DNA of 64,000 nucleotides from Rhizomicrobium electricum (GTDB lineage: Bacteria; Pseudomonadota; Alphaproteobacteria; Micropepsales; Micropepsaceae), in contig NZ_JAASQS010000003.1 in the NCBI RefSeq assembly GCF_011762045.1, positions 248,001-312,000 on the forward strand, given 5' to 3'. Positions 18,056-27,504 of the stretch are shown piece after piece; positions within the stretch are counted from its first letter, which is position 1; each line of letters opens with the position of its first letter. The translations under genes and the position numbers were made by a program. A model generated the notes under the pieces. The model searched no databases. It was not told the origin of the DNA and was given only the letters and a program-made list of their open reading frames with translations.

Positions 18056-18283
18056 CAAGGTGCCCAAGCGTCGAGAACACAAACGGAGATGGTGCTACAC
18101 CGCGATTATCGCATGAGCCTCCATCGATGTCGTCCGGCGCGGGCGCGCAGCGGCCATCTGCTCGCCGGGACGCGAGAGACAGCGCTGTCAGGGAGAAACG
18201 CTCAACAACGAAGCCGTTTCTGCAGCTGTTACAGCTCTTAAGAGCGCATTCGCAGCGCGTTGCACGGCTAACACACCCAGAGA

Positions 18284-18299
18284 TTGATAACGCTACCAG
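18284..18299. promoter_or_regulatory. LacI-type operator candidate upstream of TonB receptor 1
   Basis: TTGATAACGCTACCAG matches TTGATAGCGTTACCTG at 43105-43120 at 13 of 16 positions, and all three differences keep the pseudo-palindrome around the central CG. LacI-family operators typically have this TA-n-CG-n-TA layout. Both copies lie 100-150 nt upstream of a TonB receptor gene. Confidence 0.5.
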
Positions 18300-18325
18300 A
18301 TACAATAGCGATTGGCTCTCGCGGA

Positions 18326-18340
18326 ATTTGTAATATAAAT
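18326..18340. promoter_or_regulatory. AT-rich palindrome, candidate GntR operator
   Basis: ATTTGTAATATAAAT matches the exact repeat ATTTATCATATAAAT at 13 of 15 positions. It shares the downstream AGGAT with the copy at 28698. It lies between the lactonase-GntR-dehydrogenase operon and TonB receptor 1, 58 nt from the receptor start. Confidence 0.55.
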
Positions 18341-18397
18341 AGGATTATAAAATCAGGTGTCGTTGTGACGACTCCAAACTTTTCGGGGAGGCTACTC

Positions 18398-21370
18398 GTG
18401 AAATCCTTACAACGTACGTTCTTGTGCGGCGTCAGCATGGCCGCATTCATTCTTCCGGCTATGGCGCAAGACTCGCTGGAAACGGTGACTGTCACCGGTT
18501 ACCGCACCAGCCTGCGCGACTCGCTGGAAATGAAGCAGAAGTCGGCGCTGATCACTGAAAATATCTCGACCAAAGACATCGGCCAGCTTCCGGACGTGAC
18601 GATCGGCGAAGAACTGAACCGTCTGCCGGGCGTCAACACGCAGCGCGACCGCGGCAATGCAAGCCAAATCGCGATCCGCGGCCTTGGCCCTCGCTTCGTC
18701 TTCGGCCTGGTCAATGGACGTGAAGTCGCCTCCTCCGAGCCGACGCAAAACGTTCGCTATGAATCCTATCCGTCGGAAGTCCTGACCGGCGCTCAGGTCT
18801 ACAAGACCCAGGATGCGTCTCTGATCGGCGGCGGCATCGCGGCCACCATTGATATTCGCACCGCAACACCGCTCGAATACAATGGCCCGATGCTTCAGGT
18901 CCGCCTGGGCCCGTCGTACAACACCGAAGCCGATAATCTGCCGCATTACGATCCGCTCGGTTTCCGCGGCTCGGTCGGCTTCAACTATCACGTCACCGAC
19001 AACTTCGCCTTCTCGCTGGCCGGCTCGATGCAGCGCCAGAAGAACGGCTATCCGACGCTGAAATTCTGGACCGAAAACACCAATCAGCCCGACACCGGCT
19101 GGGGCAACCCGGCCAACCTGACCGGCAAAGATCCGACCAAACTGATCACGCTGCCCGACGGCAGCAAAGCACTCACCGGCGGCAATCCGGCTCCGTGGGG
19201 CGGCTCGACGGAAGTGAAGAACCTGCAGCAGGACCGCTACGGTCTGGCCGGCGCCGCCGAGTGGAAGGTCAACAACAATCTCGTCATCAAAGCCGACGGG
19301 TTGATCTCGTCCTATGTCATTTCGGAAAACCAGTTCGAGCAGTATTACGACTATTCCGGCCGCGCCTGGCCGAATGCCGGACAGTGGTATGCCTGCGATG
19401 CTTCGAGCGTTACGGCCGGCATCATCACCAGCGACATGCTGGCGGCCTGCACGACATCGAAGACCCGTTACGGCAACGACGGCATTCCTGGCGTGACCGC
19501 GGGCGGCAGCTCGTCCTATTGGTACACGCTTCCGACGTCGAGCTACAAAGTCGACGGCATGGGCCATGTCGTCACCGCGAAGCTGAATGCAGGAGGCACT
19601 GACGGCGTCGACACCTGGAACACCGTAGACCTCCAGAACAACATCGCTCGCTATACCCAGCGCCAAACGCTGATCGTATCGGGACTCAACTTCGCCTACA
19701 CGGAAGGCCTGTGGCAGGCCAAACTGGATCTGTCGCACTCGCAGGCATGGCGCAACAACCAGTGGCTCGATTTCCAGACCACGCGCCAGTTCGCGGCGAC
19801 GACCGGCTACAACATGGAACGGGGCACCGCGCCGTACGTGACCTCGAGCTGGGATCCCTCGGTTCCGGCCAATAACACCACCACTTATTCCGCGGGCTCG
19901 AGGGCTTCCGGCGGTGCAGGCTGGTGCAACAACTGCCTGGATGCCGGCCCGGAACAAACCCGCGACCACGTCTCCGCGATTGCCGGCGATGTCGCCCGCG
20001 ATTTCGAAGGCTCGTTCATCTCCAAGATCAGTGCCGGCATGCGCTGGTCGGCGCGCGCCAAAACCCATCACAAGTGGAACTATACGATCTGGACGCCCAG
20101 TGCGACGCTTGCGGCGGGCGATCTTGAGTCCTTCACCATCAAGGACTTCACCGTTCCGCCGATGCTGTATGCCAACTGGAGCACGGTCGCTCCCAAGGTG
20201 TTCGGCGATATGGCAAATACGCTTCCCGAAGCTCTGGGCGGAACCAAGGGCAACACCTATCTCGGTACTGCGAGCTGGGATGCCGACCAGCAAGGCGCCC
20301 GCGCCGCCAACGGCTTCAAGAACCTGATCCTCGACTGGAAGGTTCAGGAAACCAGCATCGGCGGTTACCTCAAGGCCGAGTTCGATCACGAAATCGCCGG
20401 CATCCCGGTTCAGGGCGGCGTTGGCGTGCGCATCGAGGATCTCAAGACGGTGTCGACCGGCTGGCAGCGCAACGCGGACGATACCTTCTCGCCGGTTCGC
20501 GTTGGCAATCACTACACCGATGCGCTGCCAAGCCTGTATTTGAACGCCCATATCGCTGACGACCAGCTCGTCCGCTTCGGGGCTTCGATGGCGGTGTCGC
20601 GTCCGCCGCTGGATACGTTGAATACCGGCTACAACCTCTCGACCGTCCAGCAGGGCGGCCAGCCACCGTCGGGCACCAGCGGCAACCCGATGCTGAAGCC
20701 GTTCCGCGCCACCAACCTCGACCTCGACTACGAATGGTTCTTCCACGAAGAGTCGATGGTGTCGGTTGCCGGCTACTACAAGCACATCATGAACTACATC
20801 GGCAGCGGCATTACGCCGATGACTTTCAACGGCAACACCTATCCGGTGTCGGCGCCGGTCAACGGCAAGGGCGGCGACCTCTACGGCTTGGAAATGGTGT
20901 TCCAGTCGCGCTTCTACTTCCTGCCGGGCTTCCTGCAGGACTTCGGCATCTATGCCAACGCGTCGTTCGTGGATTCCAATATCAAGGAGTTCCACCCGAT
21001 CACCAATCCGTACTCGATGGCCGGCATGGCGCATAACTCGGATGAAATCGACCTGTGGTACTCCAAGGGCGGTTTCGAAGCCCGCGTCGCCATGAAGTAT
21101 CACTCCTCGTTCACGATGGTTCCCGGCTGGGATTCGCAGCAGCTCGATACGCTCGATCCCGAAACCACGATCGACTTCATCACGTCGTATCAGTGGGACG
21201 ACAATATCGGCCTGCGTTTCCAGGCGATGAACCTGACCAATCAGGCAACCCGCATGTCGGGCGCTCGTCAGGGCGACGCCGTGCTGCGCGGTTCCAACGA
21301 TCCGAACGACCTCGCCGCCTATAGCGTGTTCGGCCGGACCTTCATGTTCGAAGTCTCGTACAAGATGTGA
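18398..21370 (+). CDS. TonB-dependent receptor (Xanthomonas/Caulobacter type)
   Basis: A 990-aa protein starting at GTG 18398, with GGGGAGG 6 nt upstream and a signal peptide ending AMAQ (about 23). ETVTVTG is the TonB box. The plug domain runs from about 40 to 165 (LPDVTIGEELNRLPGV, IAIRGLGPRFVFGLVNGREV), and the 22-strand barrel fills the rest, ending YSVFGRTFMFEVSYKM with a terminal Met rather than Phe. Receptors of this group import oligosaccharides across the outer membrane using TonB energy. A GH53 galactanase follows and a galactose regulator site precedes it, so beta-galactan or arabinogalactan fragments are the likely cargo. No TonB or ExbBD gene is in the window. Confidence 0.93.
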   Translation: MKSLQRTFLCGVSMAAFILPAMAQDSLETVTVTGYRTSLRDSLEMKQKSALITENISTKDIGQLPDVTIGEELNRLPGVNTQRDRGNASQIAIRGLGPRFVFGLVNGREVASSEPTQNVRYESYPSEVLTGAQVYKTQDASLIGGGIAATIDIRTATPLEYNGPMLQVRLGPSYNTEADNLPHYDPLGFRGSVGFNYHVTDNFAFSLAGSMQRQKNGYPTLKFWTENTNQPDTGWGNPANLTGKDPTKLITLPDGSKALTGGNPAPWGGSTEVKNLQQDRYGLAGAAEWKVNNNLVIKADGLISSYVISENQFEQYYDYSGRAWPNAGQWYACDASSVTAGIITSDMLAACTTSKTRYGNDGIPGVTAGGSSSYWYTLPTSSYKVDGMGHVVTAKLNAGGTDGVDTWNTVDLQNNIARYTQRQTLIVSGLNFAYTEGLWQAKLDLSHSQAWRNNQWLDFQTTRQFAATTGYNMERGTAPYVTSSWDPSVPANNTTTYSAGSRASGGAGWCNNCLDAGPEQTRDHVSAIAGDVARDFEGSFISKISAGMRWSARAKTHHKWNYTIWTPSATLAAGDLESFTIKDFTVPPMLYANWSTVAPKVFGDMANTLPEALGGTKGNTYLGTASWDADQQGARAANGFKNLILDWKVQETSIGGYLKAEFDHEIAGIPVQGGVGVRIEDLKTVSTGWQRNADDTFSPVRVGNHYTDALPSLYLNAHIADDQLVRFGASMAVSRPPLDTLNTGYNLSTVQQGGQPPSGTSGNPMLKPFRATNLDLDYEWFFHEESMVSVAGYYKHIMNYIGSGITPMTFNGNTYPVSAPVNGKGGDLYGLEMVFQSRFYFLPGFLQDFGIYANASFVDSNIKEFHPITNPYSMAGMAHNSDEIDLWYSKGGFEARVAMKYHSSFTMVPGWDSQQLDTLDPETTIDFITSYQWDDNIGLRFQAMNLTNQATRMSGARQGDAVLRGSNDPNDLAAYSVFGRTFMFEVSYKM

Positions 21371-21377
21371 CTGACGA

Positions 21378-21405
21378 GGGGGCGGGCCCAAACCGCCCCC
21401 TTCTT
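21378..21405 (+). terminator. Hairpin 1 between TonB receptor and GH53
   Basis: GGGGGCGG and CCGCCCCC form an 8-bp stem, followed by TTCTTT, 8 nt after the receptor stop codon. Confidence 0.75.
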
Positions 21406-21427
21406 TCCAGTAGCCTTCTGGCATCTG

Positions 21428-21457
21428 CGGCGCCCTTAAAACCGGCGCCGTCTCTTT
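21428..21457 (+). terminator. Hairpin 2 just upstream of GH53
   Basis: CGGCGCC and GGCGCCG form a 7-bp stem with a 9-nt loop, followed by TCTCTTT and then directly by the GH53 start region. With hairpin 1 it makes a tandem pair that would lower but not abolish readthrough from the receptor gene. Confidence 0.5.
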
Positions 21458-21469
21458 ATGGAGAGAACC

Positions 21470-22840
21470 ATGACCGCTCGCTTCGTTCTGGCAGCCGCTC
21501 TCGTGTCGTTCGGCCTCACCCTTTCCGCGCCCGCCGCCGATTTCGTCTATGGCGCCGATCTGTCCTTCGCCAACGAGATGGACGACTGCGGGGCGGTCTA
21601 CAAGGACGGCGGCAAGGCAGGCGACGTCTATGCGATCATGAAAGCGCACGGTACCAACGTCGTGCGCCTGCGCCTGTGGAACGATCCGACCTGGACCAAG
21701 TACGGCAATCTTGCCGACGTGAAGAAATCCATCGCCCGCGCCAAGGCGAACGGCATGAAGGTGCTGCTCGACTTCCACTACTCCGACGACTGGGCCGACG
21801 GCGACAAGCAGATCGTACCGGCCGCGTGGGCCAAGCTCGACGACAACGCGTTGGCCAAGGCGGTTTATGGCTTCACGCACGACACGCTTGCCGCCCTCCA
21901 GGCGGCGGGCCTGTCACCCGAATATGTGCAGGTCGGCAACGAGACCAACGGCGAAGTGATGATGCCGGCCGCAACCAAGGCGCCGATCAATTGGGTGCGT
22001 AATGCCAAGCTTCTCAATGCCGGGATCAAGGCCGCGCGCGACGCCGACCCCAAGATCAAGGTGATGCTGCATATCGCCCAGCCGGAAAACGTCGAGCCCT
22101 GGTTCGAAGCGGCGACGCAAGCGGGCGTCATCGATTTCGACCTGATCGGAATTTCCTATTACTCGAAATGGTCGAAGTTGAACCTCACCGGCCTCGGAGC
22201 GGTGATTAACCGGCTGCGCTATCGCTATTCCACTGCCGGCATCTGGGTGGTGGAAACCGCTTATGCCTGGACCACCGCATGGAACGACAACTCCGGCAAT
22301 CTGCTCGGCGAGGATTCCGCGCTCAAAGGCTATCGCGTCTCCAAAGACGGCCAGAAACAGTTTCTCGTCGATCTGACCCAAACCGTTCTGTCAAACGGCG
22401 GCAGCGGCGTTGTTTATTGGGCGCCCGACTGGGTATCGACCAAATGCCGGACGCGCTGGGGCCAGGGCTCCAACTGGGAAAACGCCACTCTGTTCGACTT
22501 CGACGGCAATGCCCTGCCCGCTCTCGACTATACGCGTGAGGCTTACAAGCAGCCGGTGAACGTGACCTTCAAATTCCGCGGTGTCACGCCGCCGGCCGGC
22601 CAGGCGTTCTATCTGTGGGGCGATTTCCTCGGCGCGAAGACTTTTGCCGTGCGGCTTCCGGCGGACGGCACCTTCGCCACCACGATGATGCCGGGCACCA
22701 GGATCCGCTTCCAGGTGTTCGACAGCCTGTCGCTGCACACCAAGCTGCTCACGGGCGACAAGCTCGTGGACGGCTTCGCGGCCGAGACCATCCCGGCAAA
22801 CGGAGCGACACTCGAATACGAACTCGCCAAGCCGCAGTGA
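21470..22840 (+). CDS. GH53 endo-beta-1,4-galactanase
   Basis: The protein is 456 aa from ATG 21470 (GGAGAG 4 nt upstream); an in-frame ATG at 21458 is possible. The signal peptide ends near residue 23. The GH53 barrel (about 24-365) starts FVYGADLSFANEM and has the acid/base E158 in VGNETNG and the nucleophile E262 in VVETAYAW. GISYYSKW is another family block. About 90 C-terminal residues form an extra beta-rich domain that may bind carbohydrate. The enzyme cuts beta-1,4-galactan, the side chain of RG-I and type I arabinogalactan. It ends exactly where the convergent GH2 gene ends, with no intergenic base. Confidence 0.95.
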   Translation: MTARFVLAAALVSFGLTLSAPAADFVYGADLSFANEMDDCGAVYKDGGKAGDVYAIMKAHGTNVVRLRLWNDPTWTKYGNLADVKKSIARAKANGMKVLLDFHYSDDWADGDKQIVPAAWAKLDDNALAKAVYGFTHDTLAALQAAGLSPEYVQVGNETNGEVMMPAATKAPINWVRNAKLLNAGIKAARDADPKIKVMLHIAQPENVEPWFEAATQAGVIDFDLIGISYYSKWSKLNLTGLGAVINRLRYRYSTAGIWVVETAYAWTTAWNDNSGNLLGEDSALKGYRVSKDGQKQFLVDLTQTVLSNGGSGVVYWAPDWVSTKCRTRWGQGSNWENATLFDFDGNALPALDYTREAYKQPVNVTFKFRGVTPPAGQAFYLWGDFLGAKTFAVRLPADGTFATTMMPGTRIRFQVFDSLSLHTKLLTGDKLVDGFAAETIPANGATLEYELAKPQ

Positions 22841-25351
22841 CTAAACGGCGGCGCGGGGCTTCGCGGGCTTCATCGGGATCACCAGCGCCGCTGCCTTCAA
22901 GCCCGGCGCCATCGCTTCAACGCGCAAATCGCCCGCGGACTTCGACGCCTGCACGATCGCGGCGCAGAGACCGTTGAACGCCGCCCGCTGTGACGCCTTG
23001 TCGGGTTCGTGCGAACGCGGATCGCCGTTGCCGACGCCGAGGAGCGCGCCGCCCGTCACCTTGAAGGACACGAGGTTGCTTGCCGTCGGAACCACGCGGC
23101 CTTCAGCATCGACAATTTCGACCGCCACCACGGCGGCATCCTCGCCGTCGGCCGCTAGAGACCCACGATCCGTCTTGAGTAGAATTTGCGCCGCAGCACC
23201 GACGGTCTCGCGCTTGTCGGTCAGCACCAGCTTGCCGTCCTTATAACCGCGCGCCTCGAGCGTGCCGGGCGCGTACGTCACATCCCATTCGACATGGCCG
23301 TATGGCTCCATCTTGCGGCTGCCGAGCGACTGGCCGTTGAGGAACAGTTCGATCGTGTCGAGGTTGGAGTGGACCCAGACATTGATCTTCTCACCCACCG
23401 TCCAGTTCCAATGCGGAAAGAGATGCAGCACCGGTTCGTTGCCCCACCACGCCTTGTAGTACCAGGCGTTGTCTTTCCAGAAGCCGCAGGTGTCGAGAAT
23501 GCCGAATTGCGAGGACACGTTCGGCCAGACGTTGAACGGGGTCGGCTCGCCGCGATAATCGAAACCGGTCCAGACGAAGCCGCCGGCGATGCGCGAATCC
23601 GGCATCGCGACTTTCATCCAGGCTTCGGCGGTGGAGGCCCACCACGGCGCTTCGGTGTCGTAAGCGACACAATAGCCGCTCGCCTTGTCGCGGACATAAA
23701 CGCCGCGCGTGGAGACGGTGGAGCCGGTCTCGGTGCCGATCACGATGGACTTCGGCGACGTGGCGAGAAAACCCGGAATTTTCGGCGTGCGGTAATTGGC
23801 GCCGATCACATCGAGCACCGGCCCGATGCCCTTGCCCCAAGCGTCGGGATTGTCGATCGCGGCATTGACAGGACGGGTCGGATCGAGCTCGTTGCAGCGC
23901 CGCTTCATCACCCGCGCGATGCGGGCGCCGCGTTCGGTCGGTTGCTGCGGCTCCTCGTTGCCGATCGACCACAGGATGATCGAAGGATGGTTGCGGTCGC
24001 GCCGGATCATCGCTTCGAGATCGGACAGGCTTTCCTCGTCGGAGGACATGCGGCGGGTTTCGTCGATCACCAGCATGCCGAGCCGGTCGCAGGCATCGAG
24101 CAGTTCGGGCGTCGGCGGATTGTGCGACGTGCGATAGGCGTTGCAGCCGAATTCCTTCAGCTTGGCGATGCGCCAGTCCTGCAACGCATCGGGCAGTGCC
24201 GCACCGATCCCGGCATGATCCTGGTGATTGCACGTACCCTTCAGCTTCACCGGCTTGCCGTTGAGAAGAAAGCCCTTGGCCGGATCGAATTTGGTTGTGC
24301 GCAAACCGAACGACGTCACGGCATCGTCGATCACCGCGCCCTTGGCAACGATCTGCGTGAGAACGTGATAGAGCGCAGGCACCTCGAGCGACCAAAGCCG
24401 CGGCGACGATAATGTCGACGTTTGCGCCACCGTGCGCTTCTCGCCGGCACCAAGGTTCAATTCGGGCGATTTGAGCGTGGCGACCACGCGGCCATCCGGA
24501 TCGAAGACCGTCGACACGATGTGGGCCGTGCGCACTGCGCCCTCGTTGACGAGATCGGTCGCGATGGAGAGCGTCGCCGTCCTTCCCGTCACGGACGATT
24601 TCACCCAGGTTCCCCATTGCGCGATGTGCAGCGGGTCCTGCTTGGTCAGCCAGACATGGCGATAGATGCCGGCGCCTTCATAGAACCATCCTTCGCCGAG
24701 GCTCGCATCCACGCGTACGACCAGCACGTTCTTGCCGCCGTAATTGGCGAAATCGGAAACATCGACGCGGAACGAGCGATAGCCGCTGCCGGACGTGGCG
24801 ACGATATAGCCATTGAAGATCACGGTCGCGGCGCGGAACACGCCATCGAATTCGAGTGCGATGCGGCGGCCCAGATCGGAAGCCGGGATATCAAATACCT
24901 TGCGGTACCAGCCGATCGAGGTCTGCGGATATTCGCGGCCGACCGGCTTGAAGCCGTGCGCAGCGCGCGGATCTTCTTCGTCGGGCTTGTACGATTTCGT
25001 GCTCGGCACGAACGGCAAATCGACCACCCAATCGTGCGGCAGGTTGATTGCCGTCCAATCGTCGTCCTTGAAATCGGCATCGGCTGAGGTCGCAATGCCG
25101 TACCCAGCCTTCGCAAAGGTCCTTTGATTGGCGCCGAAACCAAAATCCCAAGCCGGATCGGCGGCATGGCCGAGATGGAATTTCCAGCCGAAATCGAGCA
25201 GCAGTCTTTCGCGCACGGACGCTTCCGGCTTGGCCACCGGCACGGACGATTTGACTGCGGCGTGATGCACCGGAGCGGCAGCCGCAGGAGCCGTCGCCGC
25301 AGCCGCAAGAACCGCGCCCGCCTTCATTGCGTCGCGTCGTGAAAGTGCCAT
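22841..25351 (-). CDS. GH2 beta-galactosidase, Tat-exported
   Basis: An 836-aa protein with a Tat-like signal (SRRDAMKAGAVLAAAA). It has the GH2 order: sugar-binding sandwich (about 50-235), immunoglobulin-like domain (about 240-350), TIM barrel (about 352-640) and C-terminal sandwiches (about 650-830). The acid/base is E466 in WSIGNEEP and the nucleophile is E541 in IGTETGS. NHQDHAGIGAALPD is typical of the GalA/BgaA-like group. It probably removes terminal beta-galactose from galacto-oligosaccharides made by GH53. It is the last gene of the galT-galK-galE operon (25-nt gap after galE). The start is ATG 25351. Confidence 0.9.
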   Translation of the reverse strand: MALSRRDAMKAGAVLAAAATAPAAAAPVHHAAVKSSVPVAKPEASVRERLLLDFGWKFHLGHAADPAWDFGFGANQRTFAKAGYGIATSADADFKDDDWTAINLPHDWVVDLPFVPSTKSYKPDEEDPRAAHGFKPVGREYPQTSIGWYRKVFDIPASDLGRRIALEFDGVFRAATVIFNGYIVATSGSGYRSFRVDVSDFANYGGKNVLVVRVDASLGEGWFYEGAGIYRHVWLTKQDPLHIAQWGTWVKSSVTGRTATLSIATDLVNEGAVRTAHIVSTVFDPDGRVVATLKSPELNLGAGEKRTVAQTSTLSSPRLWSLEVPALYHVLTQIVAKGAVIDDAVTSFGLRTTKFDPAKGFLLNGKPVKLKGTCNHQDHAGIGAALPDALQDWRIAKLKEFGCNAYRTSHNPPTPELLDACDRLGMLVIDETRRMSSDEESLSDLEAMIRRDRNHPSIILWSIGNEEPQQPTERGARIARVMKRRCNELDPTRPVNAAIDNPDAWGKGIGPVLDVIGANYRTPKIPGFLATSPKSIVIGTETGSTVSTRGVYVRDKASGYCVAYDTEAPWWASTAEAWMKVAMPDSRIAGGFVWTGFDYRGEPTPFNVWPNVSSQFGILDTCGFWKDNAWYYKAWWGNEPVLHLFPHWNWTVGEKINVWVHSNLDTIELFLNGQSLGSRKMEPYGHVEWDVTYAPGTLEARGYKDGKLVLTDKRETVGAAAQILLKTDRGSLAADGEDAAVVAVEIVDAEGRVVPTASNLVSFKVTGGALLGVGNGDPRSHEPDKASQRAAFNGLCAAIVQASKSAGDLRVEAMAPGLKAAALVIPMKPAKPRAAV

Positions 25352-25376
25352 GGAAACCTCCCCGGACGGCGCTGCG

Positions 25377-26423
25377 TCAGGAGGCGCGCGCCTTCGCTAT
25401 GACCGTGTCGACGTAAAGCTGCGTACGGTGCCATTCGGCGGCCGAGGCGATCATTTCCTCGATGCCGCGATGCGGCGTCCACCCCAGCACCGAACGCGCC
25501 TTGGAACTGTCGGCCACCAGGGTTGCGGGATCGCCGGCGCGGCGCGGCGCGACACCCGGCGCGAAGTCCGGCCGGTTCAGGACCTTGCGCGTCGCCGCAA
25601 CGATCTCGCTGACCGAGAAGCCGTCGCCGCTGCCGAGATTGAAGATGTTGGTGTCGCCGCCGCCGAGCAGATAACGCAGCGCCAAAACGTGCGCGTCGGC
25701 AAGATCGAGCACGTGGATGTAGTCGCGCACCGCCGTGCCGTCGCGGGTCGGATAATCGGTACCGAACAGCTTGAACCCGGCCTTGAGCCCGAGCGTATCG
25801 AGCAGAGCGGCGGGTGCATCGATCAAGGGCAGCACGATGCGTGGAATGACATGGGTTTCGGGATAGTGGGTCTCACCGAGCCCCGCCTCGGGCGCACCAC
25901 CCGCGACATTGAAGTAGCGCAGCGCCACCGACTTGACGCCGGCGATCGCGCGCATGGCTTGCTCGGCCTCGAGCTTCGACTGGCCGTAGGGATTGATCGG
26001 CTTCTGCGCCGTCGTTTCCTTGATCGGCACTTCTTCCGGCTCGCCATAGACCGCTGCGGTGGAAGAAAACACGATGTTCTTCACGCCCTTCGCGGCAATG
26101 GTTTCGAAGAAGATCTTCGCCTTGTCACGGTTGTTGGCGAAATACATATCCGGCTTTGCGACAGACTCCCCGACTTCGATGAAGGCCGCGAAATGCAACG
26201 CCGCCACGGGCTTGAACTCGTCGCACACCGCCGCAACGAACGCGGCATCGCCGATATCGCCCTGCCGGAAGGGGCCCGACTTCTCGCCCGCCCAGCGATT
26301 GCCCTTGACGAGGCTGTCCACCACCACCGGCGTGAAACCGGCCTTCTTCAGCGTCAGCGCAACGTGACTTCCGATATAACCGGCACCGCCGGAAACGAGG
26401 ATATGGCCCTTGTCAGGCTGCAT
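25377..26423 (-). CDS. galE: UDP-glucose 4-epimerase
   Basis: A 348-aa extended short-chain dehydrogenase. GGAGYIGSH (12-20) binds NAD, S121/T122 lie in FSSTAAVYG, and the catalytic pair is Y146/K150 in YGQSK. It interconverts UDP-galactose and UDP-glucose in the Leloir pathway. The start overlaps the end of galK by 11 nt, so translation is probably coupled. Length is normal for GalE. Confidence 0.96.
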   Translation of the reverse strand: MQPDKGHILVSGGAGYIGSHVALTLKKAGFTPVVVDSLVKGNRWAGEKSGPFRQGDIGDAAFVAAVCDEFKPVAALHFAAFIEVGESVAKPDMYFANNRDKAKIFFETIAAKGVKNIVFSSTAAVYGEPEEVPIKETTAQKPINPYGQSKLEAEQAMRAIAGVKSVALRYFNVAGGAPEAGLGETHYPETHVIPRIVLPLIDAPAALLDTLGLKAGFKLFGTDYPTRDGTAVRDYIHVLDLADAHVLALRYLLGGGDTNIFNLGSGDGFSVSEIVAATRKVLNRPDFAPGVAPRRAGDPATLVADSSKARSVLGWTPHRGIEEMIASAAEWHRTQLYVDTVIAKARAS

Positions 26424-27504
26424 GTTCGGTATCGGCCTCGCTCAGCGCATATGTCGAAATCAGACTAGCGTGGGGATTTTCCTTGGCAACGAATTTCCAC
26501 CACGCAACGGCCTGAGCCTTGGGGACCAGCGCGATGATCGCGCCGCCGAAGCCGCCGCCGCACAACCGCGCCGCGCGGATGCCGAAACGGATGGAGGATT
26601 CGACCAGCGCATCGATCTCGGGGATCGAGCACTCGAAATCGTCGCGCTGCGAGACATGGCTTTGCGCAATGAGTTCGGACTCGCGTGCGACATCGCCTTT
26701 TTCGAGCGCCTGCACCATTTCGAGCACGCGCAGATTTTCGGTGATGACATGGCGGGCGCGCTTGGCGACGACCGGACGCAGCGCATTGAGACGCGGCAAG
26801 TCGGCGTAGCCCAACTCCGCCAGCACCGTCACGCCGAGCTGATCGCGCGCTTCGATGCACTCGTTCATGCGGTCGATACGCTTGTTGTAGCTGTCGCCCT
26901 TGGCGAGGTCGTGCTGCTTGCCGCACGCGACGAGCATGATGACCCGGTCTGTCGGCAGCGGCACGCTGCGGTATTCGAGCGTGCGGGTGTTGAGCAGCAG
27001 CGCCTGGCCGGGACGGCCGATCGACGACGCGAACTGATCCATCTTGCCGCACGGAACGCCGACGTAATCGTGTTCGGCCTCGTAGGCGATCAGCGCGATC
27101 TCCTCGTCGGTCCACGTCGCGCCGGTCAAGCCCTTCAACGCGCGCACGGTCGCCACGCACAGCGCCGCCGAACTGGAAATGCCGCATCCGATCGGGACTT
27201 CGCTCTTCACCGAAATCCGGACACCCGGCACTTTGATCTTGGTCGCGGCAACCTTGAGGCAGCCGAGGATGTAATCGGTCCAGTGGCCGCCGCGAGCGGG
27301 CTCATCGAGCGAACGCTCGACCACCTCGTCGGGATAACGCCCGCTGACGGCGCTGAAGCGGCCCGCGGAACCGGTTTCTTCCATCGTCACCGTGGTGAAG
27401 AACGGCAGCGGCGTCGGCAGCACATGCCCGCCGTTGGGAGCGTAATCGGTGTGTTCGCCGATGATGTTGGCGCGGGCCGGAGCTTTGGCGGTGAACGTCG
27501 TCAT
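26413..27504 (-). CDS. galK: Galactokinase
   Basis: A 363-aa GHMP kinase. RANIIGEHTDYAPNGG (11-26) is the galactokinase signature, VPIGCGISSSAALCVA (103-118) is the ATP-binding loop, and GKMDQFASSIG carries the catalytic-region Asp. LCGGGFGGAIIALV is the third GHMP motif. It phosphorylates D-galactose at C1. Its first codon overlaps the end of galT by 4 nt. Confidence 0.97.
   Translation of the reverse strand: MTTFTAKAPARANIIGEHTDYAPNGGHVLPTPLPFFTTVTMEETGSAGRFSAVSGRYPDEVVERSLDEPARGGHWTDYILGCLKVAATKIKVPGVRISVKSEVPIGCGISSSAALCVATVRALKGLTGATWTDEEIALIAYEAEHDYVGVPCGKMDQFASSIGRPGQALLLNTRTLEYRSVPLPTDRVIMLVACGKQHDLAKGDSYNKRIDRMNECIEARDQLGVTVLAELGYADLPRLNALRPVVAKRARHVITENLRVLEMVQALEKGDVARESELIAQSHVSQRDDFECSIPEIDALVESSIRFGIRAARLCGGGFGGAIIALVPKAQAVAWWKFVAKENPHASLISTYALSEADTEHAA

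Larger units (their letters stand above)
18056..18397. other. Divergent promoter region, lactonase operon / TonB receptor 1
   Basis: About 340 nt without a gene. They hold the LacI-type element at 18284-18299, the AT-rich palindrome at 18326-18340, and the ribosome binding site GGGGAGG at 18385-18391 of the TonB receptor. The AT-richness of 18300-18360 contrasts with the GC-rich surroundings. Confidence 0.6.

Noticed and set aside
18407..21880. A minus-strand open frame of more than 1100 codons opposite TonB receptor 1 and GH53
   Set aside because: It is the antisense of two well-supported genes; the translation is rich in Arg, Gly, Ala and Val without any domain or signal, as expected of shadow frames in GC-rich DNA.
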